Shown here: one piece after another, positions 16,612-24,410 of the stretch
Layout of the letters: every line of letters begins with the position of its first letter
Numbering within the stretch: position 1 is the stretch's first letter
NCBI RefSeq assembly: GCF_051811025.1
Contig: NZ_JBPWQE010000001.1
Span: 5,456,001-5,520,000, forward strand
Direction: 5' to 3'
DNA from: Tardiphaga sp051811025
GTDB lineage: Bacteria; Pseudomonadota; Alphaproteobacteria; Rhizobiales; Xanthobacteraceae
Length of the DNA: 64,000 nt
Made by a program: the position numbers and the translations under genes
The notes under the pieces: generated by a model
What the model was told of the DNA's origin: nothing
The model's input: the letters and a program-made list of their open reading frames with translations, nothing else
Database searches by the model: none

Positions 16612-18435
16612 TTACGCGATCACTTCCTTGGTCTTTTCGGCGCGCTTGCGGTCGTTGGCATCGAGATGCTTCTTGCGCAGGCGGATCGACTTCGGGGTGA
16701 TCTCGACCAGCTCGTCGCTCTCGATATAGGCCAACGCCTTTTCCAGCGTCATGCGGATCGGCGGCGTCAGGCGAACCGCTTCGTCCTTCGACGTGGTGCG
16801 GATGTTGGAGAGCTGCTTGCCCTTGAGAACGTTGAGTTCGAGATCGTTCTCGCGGGTGTGCTCGCCGATGATCATGCCCTTATAGACCTTCCAGCCCGGC
16901 TCGATCATCATCGGGCCGCGATCTTCCAGCTTGAACATGGCGTAAGCAACCGCTTCGCCCTGGTCGTTGGAGATCAACACGCCATTACGGCGGCCAGCGA
17001 TCTCGCCCTTATAGGGCAGGTAGTCGTGGAACAGGCGGTTCATGATCGCGGTACCCTTGGTATCGGTCATGAGTTCGCCCTGATAGCCGATCAGGCCGCG
17101 GGTCGGAGCGTAGAACACCAGACGCAGACGGTTGCCGCCCGACGGACGCATCTCGATCATCTCGGCCTTGCGTTCGCTCATCTTCTGAACGACTACGCCG
17201 GAGAATTCCTCATCGACGTCGATGACGACTTCTTCGACCGGCTCGAGCGTGTTGCCGTTCTCGTCCTTGGTGAGAACCACGCGCGGACGCGACACCGACA
17301 GTTCGAAGCCTTCGCGGCGCATGTTCTCGATCAGGATCGCGAGCTGCAATTCGCCGCGACCAGACACTTCCATCGCATCACGATCGGCGGATTCGACGAC
17401 CTTGAGCGCGACATTGCCTTCGGCTTCGCGCAGCAAGCGGTCCCGGATCAGGCGGCTGGTGACCTTGTCGCCTTCGGTGCCGGCGAGCGGCGAGTTGTTG
17501 ACGATGAAGGACATCGACACGGTCGGCGGATCGATCGGCTGGGCCTGGATCGGAATTTCAACCGACGGATCGCAGAAGGTGTCGGCGACAGTGCCCTTGG
17601 GCAGGCCGGCGATGGCGACGATGTCACCGGCTTCGGCGAGTTCAACTGGCTGACGCTCAAGACCACGGAACGCCAAGATCTTGGTGATACGGCCGGTTTC
17701 GACGACCTTGCCATCACGCGACAGCACCTTGACACTCTGGTTCGGCTTGACCGAACCGGCCGAGATGCGGCCGGTGATGATGCGGCCGAGATAGGGGTTG
17801 GCTTCGAGGATGGTTCCGAGCATGCGGAACGCACCTTCTTCAACCACCGGCGGCGCGACATGCTTGATGACGAGATCGAACAGCGGCTTCATGCCGACGT
17901 CATGCGACGCGTCCGGGCTGTCGGCCATCCAGCCGTTGCGGCCTGATCCGTACAGGATCGGGAAGTCGAGCTGATCGTCGGTGGCGTCGAGCGCTGCAAA
18001 CAGGTCGAACACTTCGTTGACAACTTCGGTGATGCGGGCGTCCTGACGGTCGACCTTGTTGATCGCGACGATCGGTTTGAGGCCGAGCTTCAGCGCCTTG
18101 CCGACCACGAACTTGGTCTGCGGCATCGGGCCTTCAGCAGCGTCGACGAGCACGATCACGCCATCGACCATCGACAGGATGCGTTCGACTTCACCGCCGA
18201 AGTCGGCATGGCCTGGGGTGTCGACGATGTTGATCTGGACATCATCCCACAGCACCGAGGTGCACTTGGCGAGAATAGTGATGCCGCGCTCTTTTTCGAT
18301 GTCGTTCGAATCCATCGCGCGTTCCTGGACGCGCTGGTTATCGCGGTAGGTGCCCGACTGCTGCAGCAGCTTGTCGACGAGGGTCGTTTTGCCGTGGTCA
18401 ACGTGGGCGATGATAGCAATGTTGCGAAGGTTCAT
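16612..18435 (-). CDS. typA: ribosome-associated translational GTPase TypA/BipA
   Basis: A 607-residue translational GTPase that binds the 70S ribosome and helps 50S assembly and growth under stress or cold. The G domain is at the N-terminus: G1 AHVDHGKTTL, switch region with RGITI (in NDIEKERGITIL), G3 DTPGHADFG and G4 NKVDR. Then come the EF-Tu-like domain II, the EF-G-like domains III and V, and the BipA-specific C-terminal region ending in KKHLDANDRKRAEKTKEV. I start at 18435 (MNLRNIAIIAHVDHG), the family start; the frame is open for 25 more codons without homologous content. It is downstream of phoD on the same strand but separated by a hairpin. Confidence 0.97.
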   Translation of the reverse strand: MNLRNIAIIAHVDHGKTTLVDKLLQQSGTYRDNQRVQERAMDSNDIEKERGITILAKCTSVLWDDVQINIVDTPGHADFGGEVERILSMVDGVIVLVDAAEGPMPQTKFVVGKALKLGLKPIVAINKVDRQDARITEVVNEVFDLFAALDATDDQLDFPILYGSGRNGWMADSPDASHDVGMKPLFDLVIKHVAPPVVEEGAFRMLGTILEANPYLGRIITGRISAGSVKPNQSVKVLSRDGKVVETGRITKILAFRGLERQPVELAEAGDIVAIAGLPKGTVADTFCDPSVEIPIQAQPIDPPTVSMSFIVNNSPLAGTEGDKVTSRLIRDRLLREAEGNVALKVVESADRDAMEVSGRGELQLAILIENMRREGFELSVSRPRVVLTKDENGNTLEPVEEVVIDVDEEFSGVVVQKMSERKAEMIEMRPSGGNRLRLVFYAPTRGLIGYQGELMTDTKGTAIMNRLFHDYLPYKGEIAGRRNGVLISNDQGEAVAYAMFKLEDRGPMMIEPGWKVYKGMIIGEHTRENDLELNVLKGKQLSNIRTTSKDEAVRLTPPIRMTLEKALAYIESDELVEITPKSIRLRKKHLDANDRKRAEKTKEVIA

Positions 18436-18582
18436 AGGTCTTCTTCTGGTTACGGTCTGGGTGCCCTTAAGCGGGTTCAACAAGACATGCTCGACAAAAG
18501 GCCAGATCAATTAGAGTTGGGCCTTGCGCTCGAGCGCGTTCGATAACTGCCTCGTCTGAAAACGCGCTGGGGCAATCCCTCC

Positions 18583-18612
18583 AAAAGCAAACCCGGCCAG
18601 AAGGGGCCGGGT
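18583..18612 (-). terminator. hairpin terminator after phoD
   Basis: ACCCGGCC (18591-18598) and GGCCGGGT (18605-18612) form an eight-base stem with a six-base loop. On the minus strand the stem is followed by TTGCTTTT, so it is a plausible intrinsic terminator 67 bases after the phoD stop and before typA. Confidence 0.6.
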
Positions 18613-18678
18613 ACTCGGACGCGTTGCGGCGCAATATAGGGGGAAATCGCCGAAAAACAATGCGAATCTGCCAAATGG

Positions 18679-20247
18679 TTAGCCCAATTTCGGGTCCAGA
18701 ACCGTGGCCCAAAGGGCCATATCGGCCCGATCTCGCAAGGTAACGGTCATTTGGCCGCTTTGGCCGTCGATTTTGACGTGGCCGAAGAACTGCATGCCGG
18801 CCGACGGGGGCAAATTCTGCTTGTCGGGCCCCGGCGCCTTCACGAAACGGACCTCGGGACCGAAGGTATTGTCGAGCGCCGCCGGCCCGAAAGTTCCCGC
18901 GTGAAACGGGCCCGAAACGAACTCCCAGAACGGCTCGAAATCCTGAAACTGGGCCTTCTCCGGACTGTAGTAATGCGCCGCCGTGTAATGCACGTCGGCC
19001 GTCAGCCAGACCGTGTTGCGGATCCCCGCCGATTTGATGAAGCGCAGGATATCGGCAATCTCCAGCTCGCGGCCCCGCACTGGGCCGTCGGCCTGCGCGA
19101 TCGCTTCCGAGCCCTTCTTGTCGGCGGCATTGTCATAGACGACGAGGCCGATCGGCATGTCGGAGGCGATCACCTTCCAGGTCGCCTTCGACGCCATCAA
19201 GGCGCGCTTCAGCCAGGCCATCTGCTCCGGGCCGATGAAATACGCATCGGGACCATAGGTCTCCTGCAGGTTCGGGCCATTGGGGCCGCGATAGCTGCGC
19301 TCGTCCAGCATGAAGACATCGAGATGTGGACCGTAGTTGAGCGTGCGATAGACGCGTCCGGGTTCGGTCGGGTTGACCGAGATCGGATACATCTCGTGAA
19401 AGGCACGGGCGCCGCGCGCGGCCAGCAGCGTGATGTCGCGCTCTTTGTAAGATGACGGCAACTGCTTCGATGAGGACCAGTTGTTGGTGACCTCGTGATC
19501 GTCCCACTGGCCGAAGATCGGCACCTGCGCATTGAAGGCACGAACATTGTCGTCCAGCAGATTGTATTTGTGCGCAGCGCGGAATTCGTCGAGCGTCTCG
19601 GCGACCTTCGCCTTTTCCGGCACCGTAATGGTGTTTTTCCAGATCGTGCCGTCCGGCAATTTTGCTTCGGGCAGGATCGGGCCGTCAGCGTAAATCGTGT
19701 CGCCGGAATGGATCAGGAAATCCGGATTGTGCTTGCGCATGGTGGCGAAGGTGACCATGCCGCCGTCATCGGCATTGATGCCCCAGCCTTGGCCTGCGAC
19801 ATCGCCGCCCCAAACAAAGGACACATCGCGGCGATCCGCCGGCGCGGTGCGGAAGCGGCCGATCACGGGCTCGCCGACGATGTCGGTATGCGAGAGATCG
19901 CAGAATTTGACGCGGTAGAAGATGTCCTGCCCGGCCGGCAAATTATCGAGCAGCAGCTTCACCGTGAAATCGGTTTCAGGCAGCGCCCTGACGACAGGCA
20001 ACATGCGCGCATTGCTGAAGGATTCGGTGGTGGCGACTTCCACTATCATCTGCGCCGGGCGATCGGCGCGCGACCAGATCATGCCGCTGCTCGTCCCGAC
20101 ATCGCCGGACTGCACGCCATGCGATACGGCCGGACGATCCGCCGCGCGGCTGAGGTAAGGCATCGCCAGGAAGCTTGCGCCTGCTGCAGCTGACTGCGTG
20201 AGAAAACGACGGCGGGAAATACGTAATACCGAAAACTTGTACGCCAT
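18679..20247 (-). CDS. phoD: alkaline phosphatase D family protein, Tat-exported
   Basis: A 522-residue secreted phosphodiesterase/phosphomonoesterase of the PhoD family, which frees phosphate from organic esters and needs Ca2+ and Fe3+. The twin-arginine signal is SRRRFLTQ (11-18) followed by a short hydrophobic stretch and cleavage near LSRAAD. PhoD features are VQSGDVGTSSGMIWSRADRP, the metal-binding HSGDTIYADGP, IFGQWDDHEVTNN, and TADVHYTAAHYYSPEKA near the C-terminus. An 18-base Pho-box-like sequence lies about 50 bases upstream (20297-20314), consistent with PhoB control. Upstream on the other strand is the cobalamin riboswitch. Confidence 0.93.
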   Translation of the reverse strand: MAYKFSVLRISRRRFLTQSAAAGASFLAMPYLSRAADRPAVSHGVQSGDVGTSSGMIWSRADRPAQMIVEVATTESFSNARMLPVVRALPETDFTVKLLLDNLPAGQDIFYRVKFCDLSHTDIVGEPVIGRFRTAPADRRDVSFVWGGDVAGQGWGINADDGGMVTFATMRKHNPDFLIHSGDTIYADGPILPEAKLPDGTIWKNTITVPEKAKVAETLDEFRAAHKYNLLDDNVRAFNAQVPIFGQWDDHEVTNNWSSSKQLPSSYKERDITLLAARGARAFHEMYPISVNPTEPGRVYRTLNYGPHLDVFMLDERSYRGPNGPNLQETYGPDAYFIGPEQMAWLKRALMASKATWKVIASDMPIGLVVYDNAADKKGSEAIAQADGPVRGRELEIADILRFIKSAGIRNTVWLTADVHYTAAHYYSPEKAQFQDFEPFWEFVSGPFHAGTFGPAALDNTFGPEVRFVKAPGPDKQNLPPSAGMQFFGHVKIDGQSGQMTVTLRDRADMALWATVLDPKLG

Positions 20248-20296
20248 GGCGAACTCCTGATCCTGGCTCTGGCACCAGTGGCTCTAGGCAAATCGC

Positions 20297-20314
20297 TTGA
20301 CGCTGCGATGACAG
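20297..20314 (-). promoter_or_regulatory. candidate Pho box for phoD
   Basis: Read on the minus strand this is CTGTCAT, four bases, then GCGTCAA. The first half matches the PhoB half-site CTGTCAT exactly; the second keeps the GTCA core. The 11-base repeat spacing is right, and it lies 50 bases upstream of the phoD start. One of the two halves is weak, so this is a candidate. Confidence 0.5.
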
Positions 20315-20399
20315 GTGATGCGCAATATCAACACCCGTCAGCACACGTTGCGAGTGACTAGCAACTTGATTGACACATTTGGAAATTTCACCTTAACGT

Positions 20400-20580
20400 G
20401 AAGGCGACGGTTCCCTTCGGGGATCAAAAGGGAATGCGGTGAGGGGGATCCCCCGATTCCGCGGCTGCCCCCGCAACTGTAAGCGGCGAGCCTGCGCCAA
20501 GAGCCACTGGGTATTCACCTGGGAAGGCGGCAACAGGCATTGACCCGTGAGCCAGGAGACCTGCCGCCAGTCGTGGTCAC
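20400..20580 (+). ncRNA. cobalamin (AdoCbl-type) riboswitch
   Basis: All conserved blocks of the cobalamin aptamer are present in order: GGTTCCC with its partner GGGAATGCGGTGAGG (P2/P3), CTGCCCCCGCAACTGTAAGCGG (P3-P4 core), GAGCCACTGG with GGGAAGGC (P4/P5), TGACCCGTGAGCC, and the B12 box GAGCCAGGAGACCTGCC at 20549-20565. It lies in the leader of the TonB-dependent receptor at 20689. Ligand binding should lower expression of the receptor and the PepSY protein. A TTGACA at 20370-20375 could be the -35 element; I see no good -10 match. Exact ends of the aptamer are approximate. Confidence 0.95.
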
Positions 20581-20654
20581 ACGCGAGCACATTGGGCGGG
20601 GTGTCCTGGTGGAAGTCACACTGCCTGTTTGAAAGCAGCGGGGCGACTTGGTTT

Positions 20655-20677
20655 GCGGTGACGTGCCACGTAACCGC
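20655..20677 (+). promoter_or_regulatory. leader hairpin before the receptor start (candidate expression platform)
   Basis: GCGGTGACGTG (20655-20665) is complementary, with one mismatch, to CACGTAACCGC (20667-20677). It ends 11 bases before the ATG at 20689, beside the GAGTCC stretch that must serve as ribosome-binding site. There is no U tract, so translational rather than transcriptional control by the riboswitch is more likely. Confidence 0.45.
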
Positions 20678-20688
20678 GAGTCCTGTAG

Positions 20689-22959
20689 ATGACCTCCGTT
20701 TCTCCCGTCGCATTGAAGCGACATACTCCCTTTCTTTATTCTGTTGCTCTCTCCTGCTTGTTGTGTCCGAGCGAAAGCTGGGCGCAAGCTGCACAGCCAA
20801 GCCAGACGCTCGATCCCGTTGTAGTCCAGCCGTCGGCGACGCCTCAGCGCGCACGCCGCACCACGAACGGCAATGCATCGCGTGCTGCGCGCTCACGCCA
20901 GCAGCGCAATGTCGCCGCCAATACCGGCGCGCCGGTTACCACACCGACAGGCCCCGTCTTCGCAGCGCCGACGCTCAACCTCACGGGCACTACATCCACC
21001 GGCAGCCGCCTCGGCCTGACGCGCCTGCAGACGCCTGCCAGCGTCGAGGTGATCTCGGCCGAGACCATCGCCGAACGCGGCCAGCAGAACGTACTCGATG
21101 CCGTGACGCAGAACGCCACCGGCATAACGGCCATCGGAGATCCCGGCAACGGCGGCGTTGCCTTCAGCACCCGTGGCTTCACCGGCGTGGATTCGGTGAA
21201 GATGTTGCTCGATGGCACGCGACTCTACGTCGCTTCGGGCACGGTCAACTTCCCGTTTGACACTTGGTCCACCGAACGCATCGAGGTGTTGCGTGGTCCG
21301 GCGTCCGTGATGTTCGGCGAGGGTGCCGTCGGCGGCGCTATCAACATAGTCTCGAAGATGCCGTCATGGATCCCGCAAAACCAGGCCGAAATCTCGCTCG
21401 ACAGCAACATGACCCGCCGCATCGCGGTGGACAGCGGCGGACCGATCAACAAGGACGTTGCCTACCGCATCACGGCTACCGGTAACATGTCGGACGGCTG
21501 GGTCGATCGCGGCAACAACTCGAATGTCGCGCTGCATGCCACCGTACAGATCAAGCAGACCGAAGACCTCGTCTGGACGATCTCGACCGACTACGGCGAT
21601 CGCCACCCGATGCGCTATTTCGGCACGCCGCTGATCAACGGACAGTTCGATCCCGCCCTGCGCTTCAAGAATTACAATGTCGGCGACAGCACGATCCGCT
21701 GGCAGGACAGCTGGAGCCAGGTGAAGACCGAATGGCAGGTTGCCGACGGCATCTCGATCCGCAACACGCTGTATTACATGTACAGCCAGCGGCACTGGAA
21801 AGAGCTCGAAAACTACGCATTCAATCCGGCAACGGGCCAGATCGACCGCAGCTCATATTTCGAAATCTTCCATAACCAGCAGCAGATCGGCGATCGCTTC
21901 GACGCCACGTTCAAGGGCCATGTGCTCGGCATGGCCAATGAGTTTTTGGCCGGTTTCGACGTCAATCGCATCGACTTCAAGCACACCAACAACTCGCCCT
22001 ATGGCGGATCGTCATCGGTCGATCCGATCAACTTCGATCCCGGCCTGTTCAGCAGCCCGGACCCGACGATTCCCGGCTTCAGGAGCGTCGCCAATCAATA
22101 CGCGTTCTTCGCCGAAAATCGACTGGCCATCACCGAACAATTGTCGCTGATCGCGGGCGTCCGCCAAGATCAGCCGACCATTGAGCGAACCGACTATCGC
22201 AAACCCGCCAACAGTTACACCCGGGACTATTCTGCGACCTCGTGGCGCGTCGGCGCGGTCTATACACCGATCCAGAATCTCGCTTTCTATGGCCAGTATT
22301 CGACGGCTGTGGATACGGTCGGCGGACTGATCTCGGCGAGCAATGCCAATGCGAAATTCGATCTCGCAACCGGCAAGCAGGCCGAGATCGGCGTCAAGCA
22401 GTCGTTCTGGGGCGGTCGCGGTGAGTGGACGCTAGCAGGCTATGAGATCGTGAAGAACAATCTGATCACTCCCATTCCCGGCGGTGGCGGAACAGTACAA
22501 CAAGTCGGCCAGCAATCGTCGCGAGGTATCGAAGCCTCGATCGGCCTCGCGCTCGACCACGGCTGGCGCATCGACGCCAACACCGCTTTCCTGCGCGCGA
22601 AATATGACGACTTCCAGCAAGCGACCATCGGGGTGAATTATGCGGGCAACGTCCCCATCAACGTCCCGCAGAACGTCTCCAACATCTGGGCGACATGGGC
22701 TTTCACAGCGAACTGGTCAGCCAATGCCGGCGTGCAGATCGTCGGCAAGACCTTTGCTGACAATGCCAATACGCTGGAAATGCCGAGCTACACGCTGGTC
22801 AATGCCGGCCTGCAGTGGAAGCCGGACGTCAACACCACGGTGTCACTGCGCGTCTATAACCTGTTCGACAAGATCTACGCGACGTCGAGCTACAGCGACA
22901 ATCAGTGGGTCCTCGGCATGCCACGCACCGCTCAACTCGCCGTCAACGTGAGGTTCTGA
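20689..22959 (+). CDS. TonB-dependent outer-membrane receptor under cobalamin riboswitch control
   Basis: A 756-residue receptor. A signal peptide ends near WAQA (residue 34) and is followed at once by a TonB-box-like TLDPVVV (40-46). A Gln/Arg/Ala-rich linker leads to the plug domain (about 90-220: PASVEVISAETIAERGQQNVLDAV, FSTRGF, the EVLRGPASVMFGEGAVGGAINIVSK signature) and then the 22-strand barrel, ending in a terminal Phe (VNVRF). By plug sequence it resembles the siderophore receptor group (FhuA/FpvA type) rather than classic BtuB. The riboswitch upstream points to a corrinoid, cobalt chelate or other cobalamin-related ligand. The next gene starts two bases after its stop. Confidence 0.93.
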   Translation: MTSVSPVALKRHTPFLYSVALSCLLCPSESWAQAAQPSQTLDPVVVQPSATPQRARRTTNGNASRAARSRQQRNVAANTGAPVTTPTGPVFAAPTLNLTGTTSTGSRLGLTRLQTPASVEVISAETIAERGQQNVLDAVTQNATGITAIGDPGNGGVAFSTRGFTGVDSVKMLLDGTRLYVASGTVNFPFDTWSTERIEVLRGPASVMFGEGAVGGAINIVSKMPSWIPQNQAEISLDSNMTRRIAVDSGGPINKDVAYRITATGNMSDGWVDRGNNSNVALHATVQIKQTEDLVWTISTDYGDRHPMRYFGTPLINGQFDPALRFKNYNVGDSTIRWQDSWSQVKTEWQVADGISIRNTLYYMYSQRHWKELENYAFNPATGQIDRSSYFEIFHNQQQIGDRFDATFKGHVLGMANEFLAGFDVNRIDFKHTNNSPYGGSSSVDPINFDPGLFSSPDPTIPGFRSVANQYAFFAENRLAITEQLSLIAGVRQDQPTIERTDYRKPANSYTRDYSATSWRVGAVYTPIQNLAFYGQYSTAVDTVGGLISASNANAKFDLATGKQAEIGVKQSFWGGRGEWTLAGYEIVKNNLITPIPGGGGTVQQVGQQSSRGIEASIGLALDHGWRIDANTAFLRAKYDDFQQATIGVNYAGNVPINVPQNVSNIWATWAFTANWSANAGVQIVGKTFADNANTLEMPSYTLVNAGLQWKPDVNTTVSLRVYNLFDKIYATSSYSDNQWVLGMPRTAQLAVNVRF

Positions 22960-22961
22960 GC

Positions 22962-24410
22962 TTGTCACGCAAGCTGACACGCACTCTCCGGCGGTGGCTG
23001 TATATCGGCCACCGCTGGGTCGGCATCGTCACCTGTCTCTTCTTCGCGATGTGGTTCATCTCCGGCGTAGTGATGATGTATGTCGCGTTTCCCAACCTCT
23101 CCGATACGGAGCGGCTGGCGACATTGCCTGACATCACCTGGGAGAAAGTTACCCTCTCTCCCGACGACGCGATGAAGAAGGCTGGCGCCGCGCGCTATCC
23201 GCGCGATCTGCGATTGAACATGATCGCCGATGAGCCGGTCTATCGATTGACCGGCTGGGACGGCAAACGGCAAACGATCTCTGCCATCGATGGCCGCGCC
23301 ATCACTGACGTCTCCAAACAACAAGCGCTTGCAGTCGCAAGCTATCATCCAGCGAGCCAATCACCGCAACTCGAAGAAATCGTCGATCGCGACCAATGGA
23401 GTGTCACCGCGCGTTACGATCCGCTGCGGCCGTTGTATCTCATCGCGCTCGGCGATGATGCCGGCACCAAACTCTACGTCTCCTCGCGCTCCGGCGAGAT
23501 CGCGCTCGATACCAGCCGTACCGAACGCTTCTGGAACTGGCTCGGCTCGATCCCGCACTGGATCTATCCGACCGTGCTGCGCCAGGACGGACCGCTGTGG
23601 CGGCTGGTGGTGCTGTGGATCTCCGGCATCTGTTTGATCGTCGGCGTTACCGGAATCTGGATCGGCATTCTGCGCGTGCGCCTGAAGCAACGTTATGCGA
23701 ACGGCAACATCACGCCCTATCGCGGCTGGATGGCGTGGCATCACATCACCGGACTGATCGCCGGGCTGTTCGTGCTGACCTGGATGTTCTCGGGCTGGCT
23801 GTCGCTCGATCCCGGCCGGGTTTTTGCCGACCGCAATACGCCACGCGAGGTATTGGAGCGCTATGCCGGCCACGATGCGCCAACCATCGCTGCAGCCATT
23901 CGCGTACCAGCGGACAAAGCCGCGGTCGAAGCGCGCTTCGTATGGATCGACGGGATGCCGCTGATGATCGTCGCGTCACGCGACGGCACGAAGACGGTGA
24001 TCGATCCGGCAAGCGGCGAAATCGCAAGATTGCCGCAAGATCGTCTCTGGAAAGCCGCAACAACGCTGCTGCCGGACTCGCGCCTCGAAAACCGGCTAAC
24101 TATCGGAGAGTACGACGCTTATTGGTACACGCACCACAATGACCGCGAACTGCCGGTGCTGCGCGCCAAATTCGATGACGACGCGCAGACCTGGTTTCAC
24201 ATCAGCCCCGTCACCGGCGACATCCTCGGCCGCGTCGACTCAAGCCGGCGCACCTATCGCTGGCTGTTCAACGCGCTGCACAGTTTCGATTTTCAGTTGC
24301 TGCTGATGTATCGCCCAGCCTGGGACATCGTGGTGTGGCTGCTGTCGATTCTCGGCACCATCGTCTCGATAAGCGGCGTCGTGATCGGTTGGCGCTATCT
24401 CAAACGCTAG
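22962..24410 (+). CDS. PepSY-associated TM (PepSY_TM) protein, probable reductase partner of the receptor
   Basis: A 482-residue inner-membrane protein starting at a TTG two bases after the receptor stop (LSRKLTRTLRRWLYIGHRWVG); starting here gives the standard basic-then-helix N-terminus. The family pattern is visible: His-containing first helix (YIGHRWVGIVTCLFFAMWFISGVVMMY), a periplasmic PepSY region, helix pair LVVLWISGICLIVGVTGIWIGI then WMAWHHITGLIAGLFVLTWMFSGWLSL, a second periplasmic region, and a last helix after ALHSFDFQLLL. The His residues in helices could bind heme, as in FoxB/PiuB-type proteins that reduce ferrisiderophores. Here the riboswitch suggests action on a corrinoid or cobalt ligand; this is inference. 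Its end overlaps the convergent TAXI gene by four bases. Confidence 0.9.
   Translation: MSRKLTRTLRRWLYIGHRWVGIVTCLFFAMWFISGVVMMYVAFPNLSDTERLATLPDITWEKVTLSPDDAMKKAGAARYPRDLRLNMIADEPVYRLTGWDGKRQTISAIDGRAITDVSKQQALAVASYHPASQSPQLEEIVDRDQWSVTARYDPLRPLYLIALGDDAGTKLYVSSRSGEIALDTSRTERFWNWLGSIPHWIYPTVLRQDGPLWRLVVLWISGICLIVGVTGIWIGILRVRLKQRYANGNITPYRGWMAWHHITGLIAGLFVLTWMFSGWLSLDPGRVFADRNTPREVLERYAGHDAPTIAAAIRVPADKAAVEARFVWIDGMPLMIVASRDGTKTVIDPASGEIARLPQDRLWKAATTLLPDSRLENRLTIGEYDAYWYTHHNDRELPVLRAKFDDDAQTWFHISPVTGDILGRVDSSRRTYRWLFNALHSFDFQLLLMYRPAWDIVVWLLSILGTIVSISGVVIGWRYLKR

Noticed and set aside
16561..17946. A 461-residue plus-strand frame opposite typA
   Set aside because: It is the exact antisense of conserved typA domains, rich in His, Arg and Asp, and has no recognisable fold or start signal.
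20248..20399. A Fur or Irr box in front of the TonB receptor
   Set aside because: No convincing palindromic Fur-type or ICE-type motif was seen; control by the cobalamin riboswitch explains the leader.
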